64,000 bases of DNA from Sinomonas atrocyanea (GTDB lineage Bacteria; Actinomycetota; Actinomycetes; Actinomycetales; Micrococcaceae): positions 372,001 to 436,000 of the forward strand of contig NZ_CP014518.1 in the NCBI RefSeq assembly GCF_001577305.1. The letters run 5' to 3'. Below the pieces are notes generated by a model that saw only the letters and a list, made by a program, of their open reading frames with translations, had not been told where the DNA came from and did no database searches. This document shows, in pieces, positions 27,626-35,034 of this stretch (position 1 is the stretch's first letter; the number at the start of each line of letters is the position of its first letter). A program made the position numbers and the translations under genes.

Positions 27626-27699
27626 GGCCCTGTAGCGCAGTTGGTTAGCGCGCCGCCCTGTCACGGCGGAGGTCGCGGGTTCAAGTCCCGTCAGGGTCG
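27626..27699 (+). tRNA. tRNA-Asp (anticodon GTC)
   Basis: 74-nt cloverleaf. The acceptor GGCCCTG pairs with CAGGGTC, discriminator G. The anticodon loop within CCGCC-CTGTCAC-GGCGG gives GTC, and the T loop is TTCAAGT. No encoded CCA. Confidence 0.97.
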
Positions 27700-27749
27700 C
27701 TTCGGCGACATGGCCCACGGTCTGTTGCCTTTCGGTGAGAGATCATCGA

Positions 27750-27822
27750 GGCTCTGTAGCTCAGTTGGTAGAGCGTTCGACTGAAAATCGAAAGGTCACC
27801 GGATCGACGCCGGTCGGAGCCA
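27750..27822 (+). tRNA. tRNA-Phe (anticodon GAA)
   Basis: 73-nt cloverleaf. Acceptor GGCTCTG with CGGAGCC, discriminator A. The anticodon loop CTGAAAA gives GAA, flanked by TTCGA/TCGAA. The T arm is CCGG-type with loop ATCGACG. No encoded CCA. Confidence 0.97.
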
Positions 27823-27827
27823 CTTCA

Positions 27828-27863
27828 CAACAGAGGCCCCCGCAACTGCGGGGGCCTCTGTTG
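27828..27863 (+). terminator. Terminator of the tRNA cluster
   Basis: CAACAGAGGCCCCCGCA (27828-27844) and its complement at 27847-27863 form a long hairpin starting 5 bp after tRNA-Phe. Confidence 0.85.
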
Positions 27864-27955
27864 CTGTCTCCTGCCTGCCCGGCCCCGCGGGTGCAGGGCA
27901 GCTGCCGGGCCTTTGGGCAGTGGCCGGGTGCTGGCCGCCGCTCTAGCGTCATTCC

Positions 27956-28404
27956 ATGGGACACATCAAGGTGGGCACCTCCATTGACGCGCCGGTCGAG
28001 CGGGTGGTCGAGGTGGCGGCGGATCCGAAGCACTGGGCCTCGTGGTGGGTGAACCTGGGCGAAGCCGAGAAGATCGAGGGGGACGGCGGCGCGGGCACCG
28101 TCGTGGAGCACAAGTACCTCATGGCCGGGGTCCCCTTCCACGTCACGACGCGGGTCGCCGAGAGCGGCCCGACCCCGTCTGGCGGCCACCGCATCCGCAT
28201 CGAGTTCGAGGGCCCCTCCGCGGATGGCAGGTGTGGGACTACGAGCCGAACGGGGCCGGAACCGAGGTGACGGCGGAGTTCGACTACAACGTGCCCGGAA
28301 GCGCCATCGGGAAGTTCGCGGACGAGCTCATCATCGAGCGGATGCAGGAGCGGGCGCGCGAGCAGACGCTCGAGAACCTCAAGCTCCTGGTCGAGGCGGG
28401 CTGA
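27956..28404 (+). pseudogene. SRPBCC-family protein with a single-base frameshift
   Basis: Joined over the break this is a protein of about 149 residues. It starts MGHIKVGTSIDAPVERVVEVAADPKHW, continues to HRIRIEFEGPSAGWQVWDYEPNG, and ends in the helix ELIIERMQERAREQTLENLKLLV. This is the START/SRPBCC lipid- or polyketide-binding fold. The frame changes at 28222-28223; one extra G in GCGGATGG restores it. The ATG has no Shine-Dalgarno and follows TAGCGT (27944-27949) by 6 bp, so it is probably leaderless. Function unknown. Confidence 0.75.
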
Positions 28405-28422
28405 GCGTGTCCGCGGCCGCAC

Positions 28423-29841
28423 TCACGGCCGCCGAGGCCTGAGCGACAGCCCCACTGCAGCCACGAGCGCGAGGCCCGAGAGGACGGTGGCGGAGACGAA
28501 CCCCGCCCGGCCGCCGACGAGGACATCGCCGGGGACCGCGAAGGCCGCGTAGGTCGACGCGACGATGGCAAGGCCCACCGCGCCGCCGAGCTGCTGCATG
28601 GTCTGGAACAGCCCCGACGCCGCCCCGGCGTGCTCTGGCTCGACGTTCCGGAGCGCGAGGGTGGTGAGCGGCATGAAGGTCATGCCCGCGGAGATCCCGG
28701 TGGCGATCAGTGCGCCCACGACGACGGGGAACGGGGTGTGCGCCCCGATCTGGGTGAGCGGGACGAACCCGACGACGCGGAGCAGGGCGCCGAAGGCCAC
28801 AAGCCGCTCGGCGCCGAAGCGCTCGAGCAGTCGGGGGATGACCCGCGACATGGCGAAGACGCTCAGCGGCATCGGCAGGAAAGCCAGCCCGGTCACGAGC
28901 GGGGACAGGCCCAGGACGTCCTCGAGGTACTGGACCATGAGGAAGAACATCGCGAGCATGCCGCCGTACGTCGCCGCCATCGCGGCGAGGGCGCCGACCC
29001 GGCTCGGGCTGCGCAGCAGTTCGGGGCGCAGCAGCGGGTGCGCTACGCGGCGCTCGGTGATGGCGAGTCCGACCAGCAGCGCAGCACCCGCGGCCAGCCC
29101 GCCGAGCGTCCGGACGTCCGTCCAGCCGTGGTCGGCCGCCTGGAGGAGCGCCCACACGATGGCGACGGCGCCGCCCGTCGCCGTGACGGCGCCGAGCACA
29201 TCGAAGCGGCCGGACCGGCGCGGGGTCTCAGGGACGAGCCGCGGGACGGCCACGAGGATCAGGGCGCCGATGGGCACATTGATGAAGAGCGTCCACCTCC
29301 AGCTGGCTGCGTCGGTGAGGACGCCGCCGAGGATCAGTCCCAGCGCGCCGCCCATGGAGGCGATGGCGGAGAAGAGGGCGAGCGCGCGGTGGCGCGCGCC
29401 GTCGTCCTTCGCGGAGGTCGTGACGAGCGCGAGCACGCTCGGTGCGGCGAAGGCGGCGCCGAGGCCCTGGAGGGCTCGGGCCAGAACGAGGAGGAGCGGT
29501 GACGTCGCCAGGCCCCCGAGCAGGGAGAAGGCGGTGAAGGCCGCGACACCGATGAGGAAGGTGCGGCGGCGCCCGAACACATCCCCGACCCGTCCTCCCA
29601 GCAGGAGGACGCCGCCGAAGGCGAGCGCGTAGGCGTTGAGCACCCAGCTGAGCTGGGCGGGGGAGAAACGGAGGTCGGTGGCGATGTGCGGAAGGGCGAC
29701 ATTCACCACGGTTGCGTCGAGGACGAGCATGAGCTGGGCGAGCATGACGAGCCAGAGGCCGATGCTGGCGGCGCGGCGGGGATGTGCTGCACCCGCGGAC
29801 TGGGTCGCTGCGGGCGCGCGGACGGCGATGGGTTGCGGCAT
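28423..29841 (-). CDS. MFS multidrug transporter, DHA2 (EmrB/QacA) family
   Basis: 472 residues from ATG 29841 (MPQPIAV); an upstream GTG at 29880 reaches toward the operator and is less likely. The first helices show LVMLAQLMLVLDATVVNVALPHIATDL, the DHA2 signature with the acidic residue in helix 1, then GGRVGDVFGRRRTFLIG (motif A) and GGALGLILGGVLTDAASWRWTLFINVPIG (motif C region). Likely 14 helices and proton-driven export of drugs or metabolites. It is divergent from a TetR gene, with a perfect 17-bp palindrome between them. Confidence 0.9.
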   Translation of the reverse strand: MPQPIAVRAPAATQSAGAAHPRRAASIGLWLVMLAQLMLVLDATVVNVALPHIATDLRFSPAQLSWVLNAYALAFGGVLLLGGRVGDVFGRRRTFLIGVAAFTAFSLLGGLATSPLLLVLARALQGLGAAFAAPSVLALVTTSAKDDGARHRALALFSAIASMGGALGLILGGVLTDAASWRWTLFINVPIGALILVAVPRLVPETPRRSGRFDVLGAVTATGGAVAIVWALLQAADHGWTDVRTLGGLAAGAALLVGLAITERRVAHPLLRPELLRSPSRVGALAAMAATYGGMLAMFFLMVQYLEDVLGLSPLVTGLAFLPMPLSVFAMSRVIPRLLERFGAERLVAFGALLRVVGFVPLTQIGAHTPFPVVVGALIATGISAGMTFMPLTTLALRNVEPEHAGAASGLFQTMQQLGGAVGLAIVASTYAAFAVPGDVLVGGRAGFVSATVLSGLALVAAVGLSLRPRRP

Positions 29842-29911
29842 GGGGAAGTGTCCTGTTCTGGCCGAGGGGCTGACGTACACTAAAGGGGAGAGATCCTCCG
29901 GTTAGAACTAT

Positions 29912-29928
29912 ACGGAGACACTCTCCGT
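29912..29928. promoter_or_regulatory. TetR operator, perfect palindrome
   Basis: ACGGAGA-CAC-TCTCCGT, a perfect 7-3-7 inverted repeat between the divergent DHA2 transporter and TetR genes. Confidence 0.7.
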
Positions 29929-29962
29929 TTGGCAACCGTGCCCGAGGAAAGGTGTGTAGCCC

Positions 29963-30511
29963 GTGCGTGCTGACGCCCGCCGCAACCGCGATCGCATCGT
30001 CGAGATCGCTCGCGCCCTGTTCAAGGACAAGGGCTTCAGCGGGGTGTCGATGGACGAGGTGGCCAAGGCCGCAGGGGTCGGGGCCGGCACCCTGTACCGG
30101 CACTTCCCCACCAAGGAGGCCCTGTACGACGCCGTGCTCGAGGCCTGGACGGACAAGGTGAAGGCCGCCGTGGACCGCGCCCTCGGACTCGACGGCTCCG
30201 CGAGGGACAAGCTCGTGAGCTGGTTCGGCGACTACGTCGACCTGCTCAATGGCCACAAGGGCGCGGCCGCGCGCATCACCCTCGCGCTCGGCGACCCCGA
30301 TTCTCCGTTCGTGGCGAAGTGCACGCGGTACCTCGGTGCCAACCAGCGCGTGATCGACGAGCTGGGGCCCGCCCTGCGCCCCGGGGTGAGCGCCATGGAG
30401 ATCTCGCGCCTCGTCGGCGCCGTGGCCGCCGTAGCGGACGCGAGCGCGCTCGATCCGGACGAGGTCGGCTCGATGCTCGGCGTCGTCGCGGACGGCCTCG
30501 TCGCGGCCTGA
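29963..30511 (+). CDS. TetR-family repressor of the divergent MFS transporter
   Basis: 182 residues from GTG 29963, with GAGGAAAGG upstream. The N-terminus RADARRNRDRIVEIARALFKDKGF leads into the helix-turn-helix SMDEVAKAAGVGAGTLYRHFPTKEALYDAV (residues about 30-60). The remaining helices form the ligand-binding and dimer domain. The nearby palindrome at 29912 is the presumed operator. Confidence 0.9.
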   Translation: MRADARRNRDRIVEIARALFKDKGFSGVSMDEVAKAAGVGAGTLYRHFPTKEALYDAVLEAWTDKVKAAVDRALGLDGSARDKLVSWFGDYVDLLNGHKGAAARITLALGDPDSPFVAKCTRYLGANQRVIDELGPALRPGVSAMEISRLVGAVAAVADASALDPDEVGSMLGVVADGLVAA

Positions 30512-30591
30512 AAGCTGTCCCGCGCGGGCCTCGGGCCCAGTGTCGGCGGCGCGTACTAAGGTAGTGCGCAGAGGCGACGAGGGGAGGCCGC

Positions 30592-31026
30592 ATGACCCAG
30601 GAACCAGGCGCGGTCGGTGCTGAGTACGGCGCTGCTGTCGGCGCCACCGGACGGACCGTGGTCCATGAGAACGCTGTGGCCAAGGTCGCCGCGGCAGCCG
30701 CCCGGTCGGTCCCCGGCATCCATTCCCTCGGGTCCTCGCCCTCCCGCGCCCTCGGAGCGATCCGCGAGGCCGTCGGCCCGGCGCTGAGCGACCATGCCGC
30801 CGGCGTCCGCGCCGAGGTCGGCCAGGCGCAGGCGGCCGTGGACGTCACGCTCGTGGCCGAGTACGGGGTCCCGCTGCAGCAGCTCGCCGATCAGGTTCGC
30901 GCGGCCGTCTACCGCGCGGTGGAGGGGCTCACCGGGCTGCAGGTGATCGAGGTCAACGTCGAGATCGCCGACGTCTTCATCGGCGAGCCGCGCCAGGGCG
31001 CCAAGCCCGGAATCGAGGTGCAGTGA
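30592..31026 (+). CDS. Asp23/Gls24-family envelope stress protein
   Basis: 144 residues; GAGGGGAGG precedes ATG 30592. The Asp23 domain is clear: GRTVVHENAVAKVAAAAARSVPGIHSL at residues about 20-45, then VDVTLVAEYGVPLQQLADQVRAAVYRAVEGLTGLQVIEVNVEIADVF toward the end. Asp23 proteins form membrane-attached assemblies via AmaP in staphylococci and respond to alkaline or cell-wall stress. It is the first of five overlapping genes (30592-32914) that include a DUF2273-type protein and an AmaP-like anchor. Confidence 0.88.
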   Translation: MTQEPGAVGAEYGAAVGATGRTVVHENAVAKVAAAAARSVPGIHSLGSSPSRALGAIREAVGPALSDHAAGVRAEVGQAQAAVDVTLVAEYGVPLQQLADQVRAAVYRAVEGLTGLQVIEVNVEIADVFIGEPRQGAKPGIEVQ

Positions 31027-31214
31027 GTCTGGTCGTCGTGGGCATCGGCGCAGGAGCGTTCCTGGCCTTCATGTCCTTCCAGTTCGGTGTGTGGGGCTTC
31101 CTCGTCTCACTCCTCTTCATGGCGATCGGCGCGGCGCTGGGGAGGGCCGCCGAGGGGCGGCTCGACCTGCGGCGCGTCTGGGAGGCGCTGCTGGGGCGGC
31201 GATCCTCCTCGTGA
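31023..31214 (+). CDS. DUF2273-like small membrane protein
   Basis: 63 residues from a GTG overlapping the previous stop (GTGA). Two hydrophobic helices (GAGAFLAFMSFQFGVWGFL; VSLLFMAIGAALG) are followed by a basic tail RLDLRRVWEALLGRR, as in DUF2273 proteins that accompany Asp23 genes. Confidence 0.75.
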   Translation: MSLVVVGIGAGAFLAFMSFQFGVWGFLVSLLFMAIGAALGRAAEGRLDLRRVWEALLGRRSSS

Positions 31215-31651
31215 TCCAGATGCCTCTCCCGGGCGGCGGGGCGTTCGTGCCGGCGCCGCCCGCGCGTCCCCCCGGCAGCGCTCACGCCGGCCTCAACCGG
31301 GTGAGCACACAGGCCCTGACGAGTCTCGCGCAGGCGGCCGCCGCGGCCGAGCTCGGCATCCGCCCCGGTGACGTCCGGGCGGACTGGTCGGACGACGCCG
31401 GCCTGCTGGCTCTGCGGATCGTCGCACCGGTGGCGATTCCGGACCTCTCGGAAGCGGGTGCGCCGGTGGACCTCTCGGCCTGGGGCGGAAGCGTCTGGGA
31501 GCGCTGTGCCGCGGCCAAGGGCCGCATCCTCGATTCCGTCGCGCGGCTCAGCGGCACGACCCTCTCGCGCGTGGACATCCGCGTCTCGGGCATGCGGGCG
31601 GAGCGGCGGCCCGCGGTCCTCGGCCGCTCCGTGGGGGTCCCGCATGGCTGA
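31211..31651 (+). CDS. Asp23-operon hypothetical protein
   Basis: 146 residues from GTG 31211, overlapping the preceding stop by GTGA. It is Pro/Gly-rich at the N-terminus, then has an alpha/beta segment (GDVRADWSDDAGLLALRIVAPVAIPDL) and ends SRVDIRVSGMRAERRPAVLGR. The alternation resembles a divergent Asp23-like domain, but the similarity is weak. Position inside the operon supports a role with the Asp23 complex. Confidence 0.6.
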   Translation: MIQMPLPGGGAFVPAPPARPPGSAHAGLNRVSTQALTSLAQAAAAAELGIRPGDVRADWSDDAGLLALRIVAPVAIPDLSEAGAPVDLSAWGGSVWERCAAAKGRILDSVARLSGTTLSRVDIRVSGMRAERRPAVLGRSVGVPHG

Positions 31652-32273
31652 GCGCCGCGCCGCCAGGGCTGAGGGCACCGCAGCGCCGTCGCCAGGCGGC
31701 GGCCATGGGCTCGAGTCCGCGGTCCGGCGCGAGACGAGCTCATCGCGGGCGTACGTGTCCGGCCTCGTTGCCCTCGTCGTGGCGGCCGTCTGCGCGTACG
31801 GCCTCCTCGAGTCCACGCTGCAGGCCGTGGGCCAGCCCGCGTGGCTCATCGATCCCGAGTCGGCGGCCCGCGCTGTTGCCGGGCTCCCTGCTGGGGCCAA
31901 CCGCGGTCTCCTCGGGCTCGCCGGAGCGGTGCTCGCGATGGTCGGCCTCATCCTCATCGTCGTCGCGGTGCGGCCGGGGCGCCGGGGGCGCCGCTCGCTG
32001 CCCGGCGGTCGGATCGCCATCGTCGTCGACGACGAGGTGCTGGCCTCCGCGCTGGCGCGGCGCGCCCGGGCGGCCGCCGTGGTCCGGCCCGAACAGGTGA
32101 ACGTGGTCATGACCGAGCGCGAGGCGATCGTCAACGTCCGCCCCACCTCGGGGATCCCCGTGCGGGCCGAGGACGTGCTCGCTGCGACCGAGGACGAGCT
32201 CGCCCGGCTGCGCCCGGAGCCATACCTCCAGCTGCGGGTACGGGTCGAGGGGGCAGGGGTGGTCGGCGCATGA
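31644..32273 (+). CDS. DUF6286-like membrane protein of the Asp23 operon
   Basis: 209 residues from ATG 31644, overlapping the previous gene by 8 bp. A basic N-terminus, two membrane helices (YVSGLVALVVAAVCAYGLLES; GLLGLAGAVLAMVGLILIVVAV) and a cytoplasmic domain GGRIAIVVDDEVLASALARRAR with EAIVNVRPTSGIPVRAEDVLAATEDELARL, which has an Asp23-like alternation. This arrangement is usual in actinobacterial Asp23/AmaP clusters. Confidence 0.7.
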   Translation: MAERRAARAEGTAAPSPGGGHGLESAVRRETSSSRAYVSGLVALVVAAVCAYGLLESTLQAVGQPAWLIDPESAARAVAGLPAGANRGLLGLAGAVLAMVGLILIVVAVRPGRRGRRSLPGGRIAIVVDDEVLASALARRARAAAVVRPEQVNVVMTEREAIVNVRPTSGIPVRAEDVLAATEDELARLRPEPYLQLRVRVEGAGVVGA

Positions 32274-32914
32274 ACGGCACACCGAGGGCCCTCAACCGCG
32301 TCCTCATCTTCCTCTTCGGCCTCGTCCTGCTCGCCCTCGGGGCCCTGCTCGTGCTGCTGGCCGCCGTGCCCCCGGTGGCGTCCTGGTGGCACAGCTGGGC
32401 GCCGCCTGCCGCGGAGTCTGCGGGGACCGTCTTCACGGGGTCACGCGTGCCGGGGACCACGGTCTCCTGGCTCTGGCTCCTGCTCACCGTGGCCGCCGTC
32501 GTCGTCATCCTCCTCATGGTGTGGTGGGTCGCCCAGCAGGGGAAAGGGCGCAGCGACCTGGTCGCCGCGACCGGCCCCGACGGCGGCGCCGGGCCCGAGG
32601 GGGAGTTCGCCCCCGGCGAGGCTCGGGGCCGCGTGAGCATCGCCGCCGCCGCAGTGGAGCAGGCGGTGCGGGGAGCGCTCGCGCCGCGCAAGGACGTCCT
32701 GGGCAGCAGCGTGGTGGCCGTGGACTTCGAGGGCCGCACGGCCCTGCGCATCCGGCTCGTCGCGCGCCAGAGCGCGGACCCCGCCGCGATCGCCGAGGAC
32801 GTCGAGGGCCTCGTGGACCGCCTCCGGCAGGTGGTCGGTGTCTCCGTCCCCGTGCTCCTGCACATCACCTCGGGCGCGCGCACCCGATTCAGCCGAGCCG
32901 AACGCGTCCGCTAG
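32270..32914 (+). CDS. AmaP-like membrane anchor of Asp23
   Basis: 214 residues, ATG 32270 overlapping the previous stop (ATGA). Two helices (VLIFLFGLVLLALGALLVLLAA near the N-terminus; WLWLLLTVAAVVVILLMVWW near residue 75) flank an extracellular loop, followed by a cytoplasmic domain with RVSIAAAAVEQAVRGALAPRKDVLGSSVVAVDFEG and VEGLVDRLRQVVGVSVPVLLHI. Topology and operon position match AmaP, which tethers Asp23 to the membrane. Last gene of the five-gene unit. Confidence 0.75.
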   Translation: MNGTPRALNRVLIFLFGLVLLALGALLVLLAAVPPVASWWHSWAPPAAESAGTVFTGSRVPGTTVSWLWLLLTVAAVVVILLMVWWVAQQGKGRSDLVAATGPDGGAGPEGEFAPGEARGRVSIAAAAVEQAVRGALAPRKDVLGSSVVAVDFEGRTALRIRLVARQSADPAAIAEDVEGLVDRLRQVVGVSVPVLLHITSGARTRFSRAERVR

Positions 32915-32941
32915 CGCCGCCCGAGCCGACTGAGGGGCTGC

Positions 32942-32971
32942 TTGAATCCCCGCAGCGCCACCGCCTAGCGT
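32942..32971 (+). promoter_or_regulatory. Promoter of the 33-bp-repeat gene
   Basis: TTGAAT (32942-32947) and TAGCGT (32966-32971), 18-bp spacer, 66 bp before the start codon. Confidence 0.5.
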
Positions 32972-33036
32972 GAGGCGCGGGGGCGCATCCTCGCCCACGC
33001 CGAACTGGCCGGCACGGCCTCGACAGGAGGAAGCAG

Positions 33037-33417
33037 ATGAGCGGGAACGGAACCGAGGGAGCGAAGGACGGCATCGAGGCCGCGGTCGAGAAGGGCAAGG
33101 AGTTCGCGACGGACGCGGTCGAGAAGGGCAAGGAGTTCGCGACGGACGCGGTCGAGAAGGGCAAGGAGTTCGCGACGGACGCGGTCGAGAAGGGCAAGGA
33201 GTTCGCGACGGACGCGGTCGAGAAGGGCAAGGAGTTCGCGACGGACGCGGTCGAGAAGGGCAAGGAGTTCGCGACGGACGCGACGGAGAACGTGAAGGAG
33301 TTCTTCTCCGGCGATGTCGGCCAGCACGCCAAGGACCTGGCCGAGGGCGTCAGCGGGAGCGTCAAGGATTTCGGCTCGAAGATCGCCGGCATCTTCACGG
33401 GAGACAAGGCCGAGTAG
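33037..33417 (+). CDS. LEA-like 11-residue-repeat protein
   Basis: 126 residues; AGGAGG lies six bases before ATG 33037. After a short start the protein consists of six identical 11-residue units, VEKGKEFATDA (residues about 17-82), then a degenerate seventh (TENVKEFFSGD) and a C-terminal QHAKDLAEGVSGSVKDFGSKI. No signal or membrane helix is present. The Lys/Glu/Ala/Thr 11-mer that forms an amphipathic helix is the hallmark of group 3 LEA proteins and some membrane-surface-binding helices. A role in desiccation or osmotic protection or membrane coating is inferred. The repeats are identical at the DNA level, so copy number may vary between strains. Confidence 0.8.
   Translation: MSGNGTEGAKDGIEAAVEKGKEFATDAVEKGKEFATDAVEKGKEFATDAVEKGKEFATDAVEKGKEFATDAVEKGKEFATDATENVKEFFSGDVGQHAKDLAEGVSGSVKDFGSKIAGIFTGDKAE
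33082..33279 (+). repeat. Six perfect tandem 33-bp repeats (coding)
   Basis: Six uninterrupted identical units begin at 33082, 33115, 33148, 33181, 33214 and 33247, each encoding 11 residues in frame. There are no spacers, so this is not a CRISPR. Complete third-position identity points to recent expansion or homogenisation. Confidence 0.97.
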
Positions 33418-33542
33418 GCCAGCCGGCCCCCGGGCCGTGCGGGGGCGCTCTCTGGTTCAGCCAGGGGGCGCCCCCGCTGCGTGTCTGTCCCACCAGCCCC
33501 TTGCGTCCCGCTGGTGCGGCAGGTCACGGGGAGGAAACGATC

Positions 33543-33583
33543 TGCGTAAGCGCTTGCACAAATCCTTGCATCGCCCCTAGTGT
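33543..33583 (+). promoter_or_regulatory. LacI-type operator and promoter of the trehalose-type ABC operon
   Basis: TGCGTAAGCGCTTGCA (33543-33558) has the AAGCGCTT palindromic core (33548-33555) of LacI-family sites. It overlaps a -35 box TTGCAC (33554-33559); TAGTGT (33578-33583) is the -10 after 18 bp. The LacI gene at 37233 is the likely partner. Confidence 0.55.
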
Positions 33584-33650
33584 GAGGTCCACCACAAATC
33601 ACTGGGGCGGCGGAGCGTGAGCGCTGCCTCGACCGACACAGGAGTCGAGC

Positions 33651-34943
33651 ATGAGAATCCGAACCTTCTCCAGATATGCCTCTCCTCTGGCCGCGGCAAG
33701 CGTACTGGTGCTGGCCCTCTCGGCCTGCAGCGGCGGATCCAGCGGGGGCGGGGGAAGCACCGGCGGCGGGGATGCAGCCAACAACCTCGACGGGCGCGGC
33801 CCGATCACCTACGTCCAGGGCAAGGACAACTCGAACGTCGTCCGTCCGCTCATCGACAAGTGGAACGCGGCCCACCCGGACCAGAAGGTCACCTTCAAGG
33901 AGCAGTCCGACCAGGCCGACCAGCAGCACGACGACCTCGTGCAGCACTTCCAGGCCAAGGACCAGAACTACGACGTCGTCGATGTCGACGTGGTCTGGAC
34001 GGCCGAGTTCGCTGCGAAGGGCTGGCTCCAGCCCCTCAAGGACAAGATGGCCATCGACACCACGGGAATGCTCCCGGCGACGGTGAAGACCGCCACCTAC
34101 AACGGCACCCTCTACGCGACGCCGCAGTCGTCCGACGGTGGCCTGCTGTACTACCGCAAGGACCTCGTGCCGAACCCGCCGAAGACGTGGGACGAGATGA
34201 TGAGCATGTGCTCCATCGCGAAGCAGAACAACATCGGCTGCTACGCCGGCCAGTTCGCCCAGTATGAGGGCCTCACGGTCAACACGGCCGAGGCGATCAA
34301 CTCGTTCGGCGGCAAGATCGTGGACGACTCCGGGAAGGCCGTGGTCAACTCGCCCGAGGCCAAGACGGGGCTCAGCAAGCTCGTCGACGCCTACAAGAAC
34401 GGCAACATCCCCCAGGACGCCATCACGTACCAGGAGGAGCAGGGCCGCACGGCGTTCGAGAACGGCAAGCTGATGTTCCTGCGCAACTGGCCGTACGTCT
34501 ACAACCTGGCCAAGACCGACGGCTCCTCGATGGTCAAGGACAAGTTCGGCATCGCCCCGCTGCCTGGCCAGAACGGCCCCGGCGCGTCCTCGCTGGGCGG
34601 CCACAACGCGGCGATCAGCGTCTACTCGCAGCACAAGGCGACGGCGCTGGACTTCCTGAAGTTCATCGCGAGCTCGGACACGCAGAAGTTCTACGCGACC
34701 CAGGGATCCCTGGCGCCGGTGCTCTCGTCCCTCTACACGGACCCGCAGCTGACGGCGAAGCTGCCGTACCTGCCGACCCTCCTGACCTCGATCCAGAACG
34801 CCGTGCCGCGCCCCGTCACGCCGTACTACCCGGGCGTCACGAAGGCCATCCAGGACAACGCCTACGCGGCACTGAAGGGGTCCAAGTCGGTTGACCAGGC
34901 CCTGACCGACATGCAGTCCGCCATCACCGCGGCGAGCCAGTAG
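33651..34943 (+). CDS. ABC sugar transporter, substrate-binding lipoprotein (trehalose/maltose type)
   Basis: 430 residues. The signal peptide ends in the lipobox LALSAC with the lipidated Cys26, followed by a Gly/Ser linker. The body is a family-1 solute-binding protein with WTAEFAAKGWLQPL, YATPQSSDGGLLYYRKDL and PRPVTPYYPGVTKAIQDN near the C-terminus, most like actinobacterial trehalose/maltose-binding proteins (ThuE/LpqY-like). CAGGAG lies seven bases before the ATG. First gene of an operon with two permeases, a small membrane protein and a LacI regulator. The ATPase is missing and probably a shared MsiK-type protein. Confidence 0.88.
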   Translation: MRIRTFSRYASPLAAASVLVLALSACSGGSSGGGGSTGGGDAANNLDGRGPITYVQGKDNSNVVRPLIDKWNAAHPDQKVTFKEQSDQADQQHDDLVQHFQAKDQNYDVVDVDVVWTAEFAAKGWLQPLKDKMAIDTTGMLPATVKTATYNGTLYATPQSSDGGLLYYRKDLVPNPPKTWDEMMSMCSIAKQNNIGCYAGQFAQYEGLTVNTAEAINSFGGKIVDDSGKAVVNSPEAKTGLSKLVDAYKNGNIPQDAITYQEEQGRTAFENGKLMFLRNWPYVYNLAKTDGSSMVKDKFGIAPLPGQNGPGASSLGGHNAAISVYSQHKATALDFLKFIASSDTQKFYATQGSLAPVLSSLYTDPQLTAKLPYLPTLLTSIQNAVPRPVTPYYPGVTKAIQDNAYAALKGSKSVDQALTDMQSAITAASQ

Positions 34944-34951
34944 CCGCTGCG

Positions 34952-34993
34952 GGGCGGGTGGTCCGGCGCCCTGCGGCGCCGGACCGCCCGCCC
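34952..34993 (+). promoter_or_regulatory. Intercistronic stem-loop between binding protein and permease genes
   Basis: About 19 bp of stem (GGGCGGG plus GGTCCGGCGCC, pairing with 34975-34993, one wobble) around a 4-nt loop. In this position it likely stabilises the upstream mRNA or partly terminates transcription, giving more binding protein than permease. Confidence 0.7.
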
Positions 34994-35034
34994 CCTTCCC
35001 AGAGCCGGCACAGTCCTCACAGAGGAGTCACACC

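Noticed and set aside
33082..33279. CRISPR-like array
   Set aside because: Repeats are contiguous without spacers, in frame with a gene, and no cas genes are present.
32889..34634. A 581-residue - strand open frame over the repeat gene and the lipoprotein gene
   Set aside because: It is the complement of the 33-bp repeat and lipoprotein coding sequence, with repetitive SVANSLPFSTA-like translation and no start signals.
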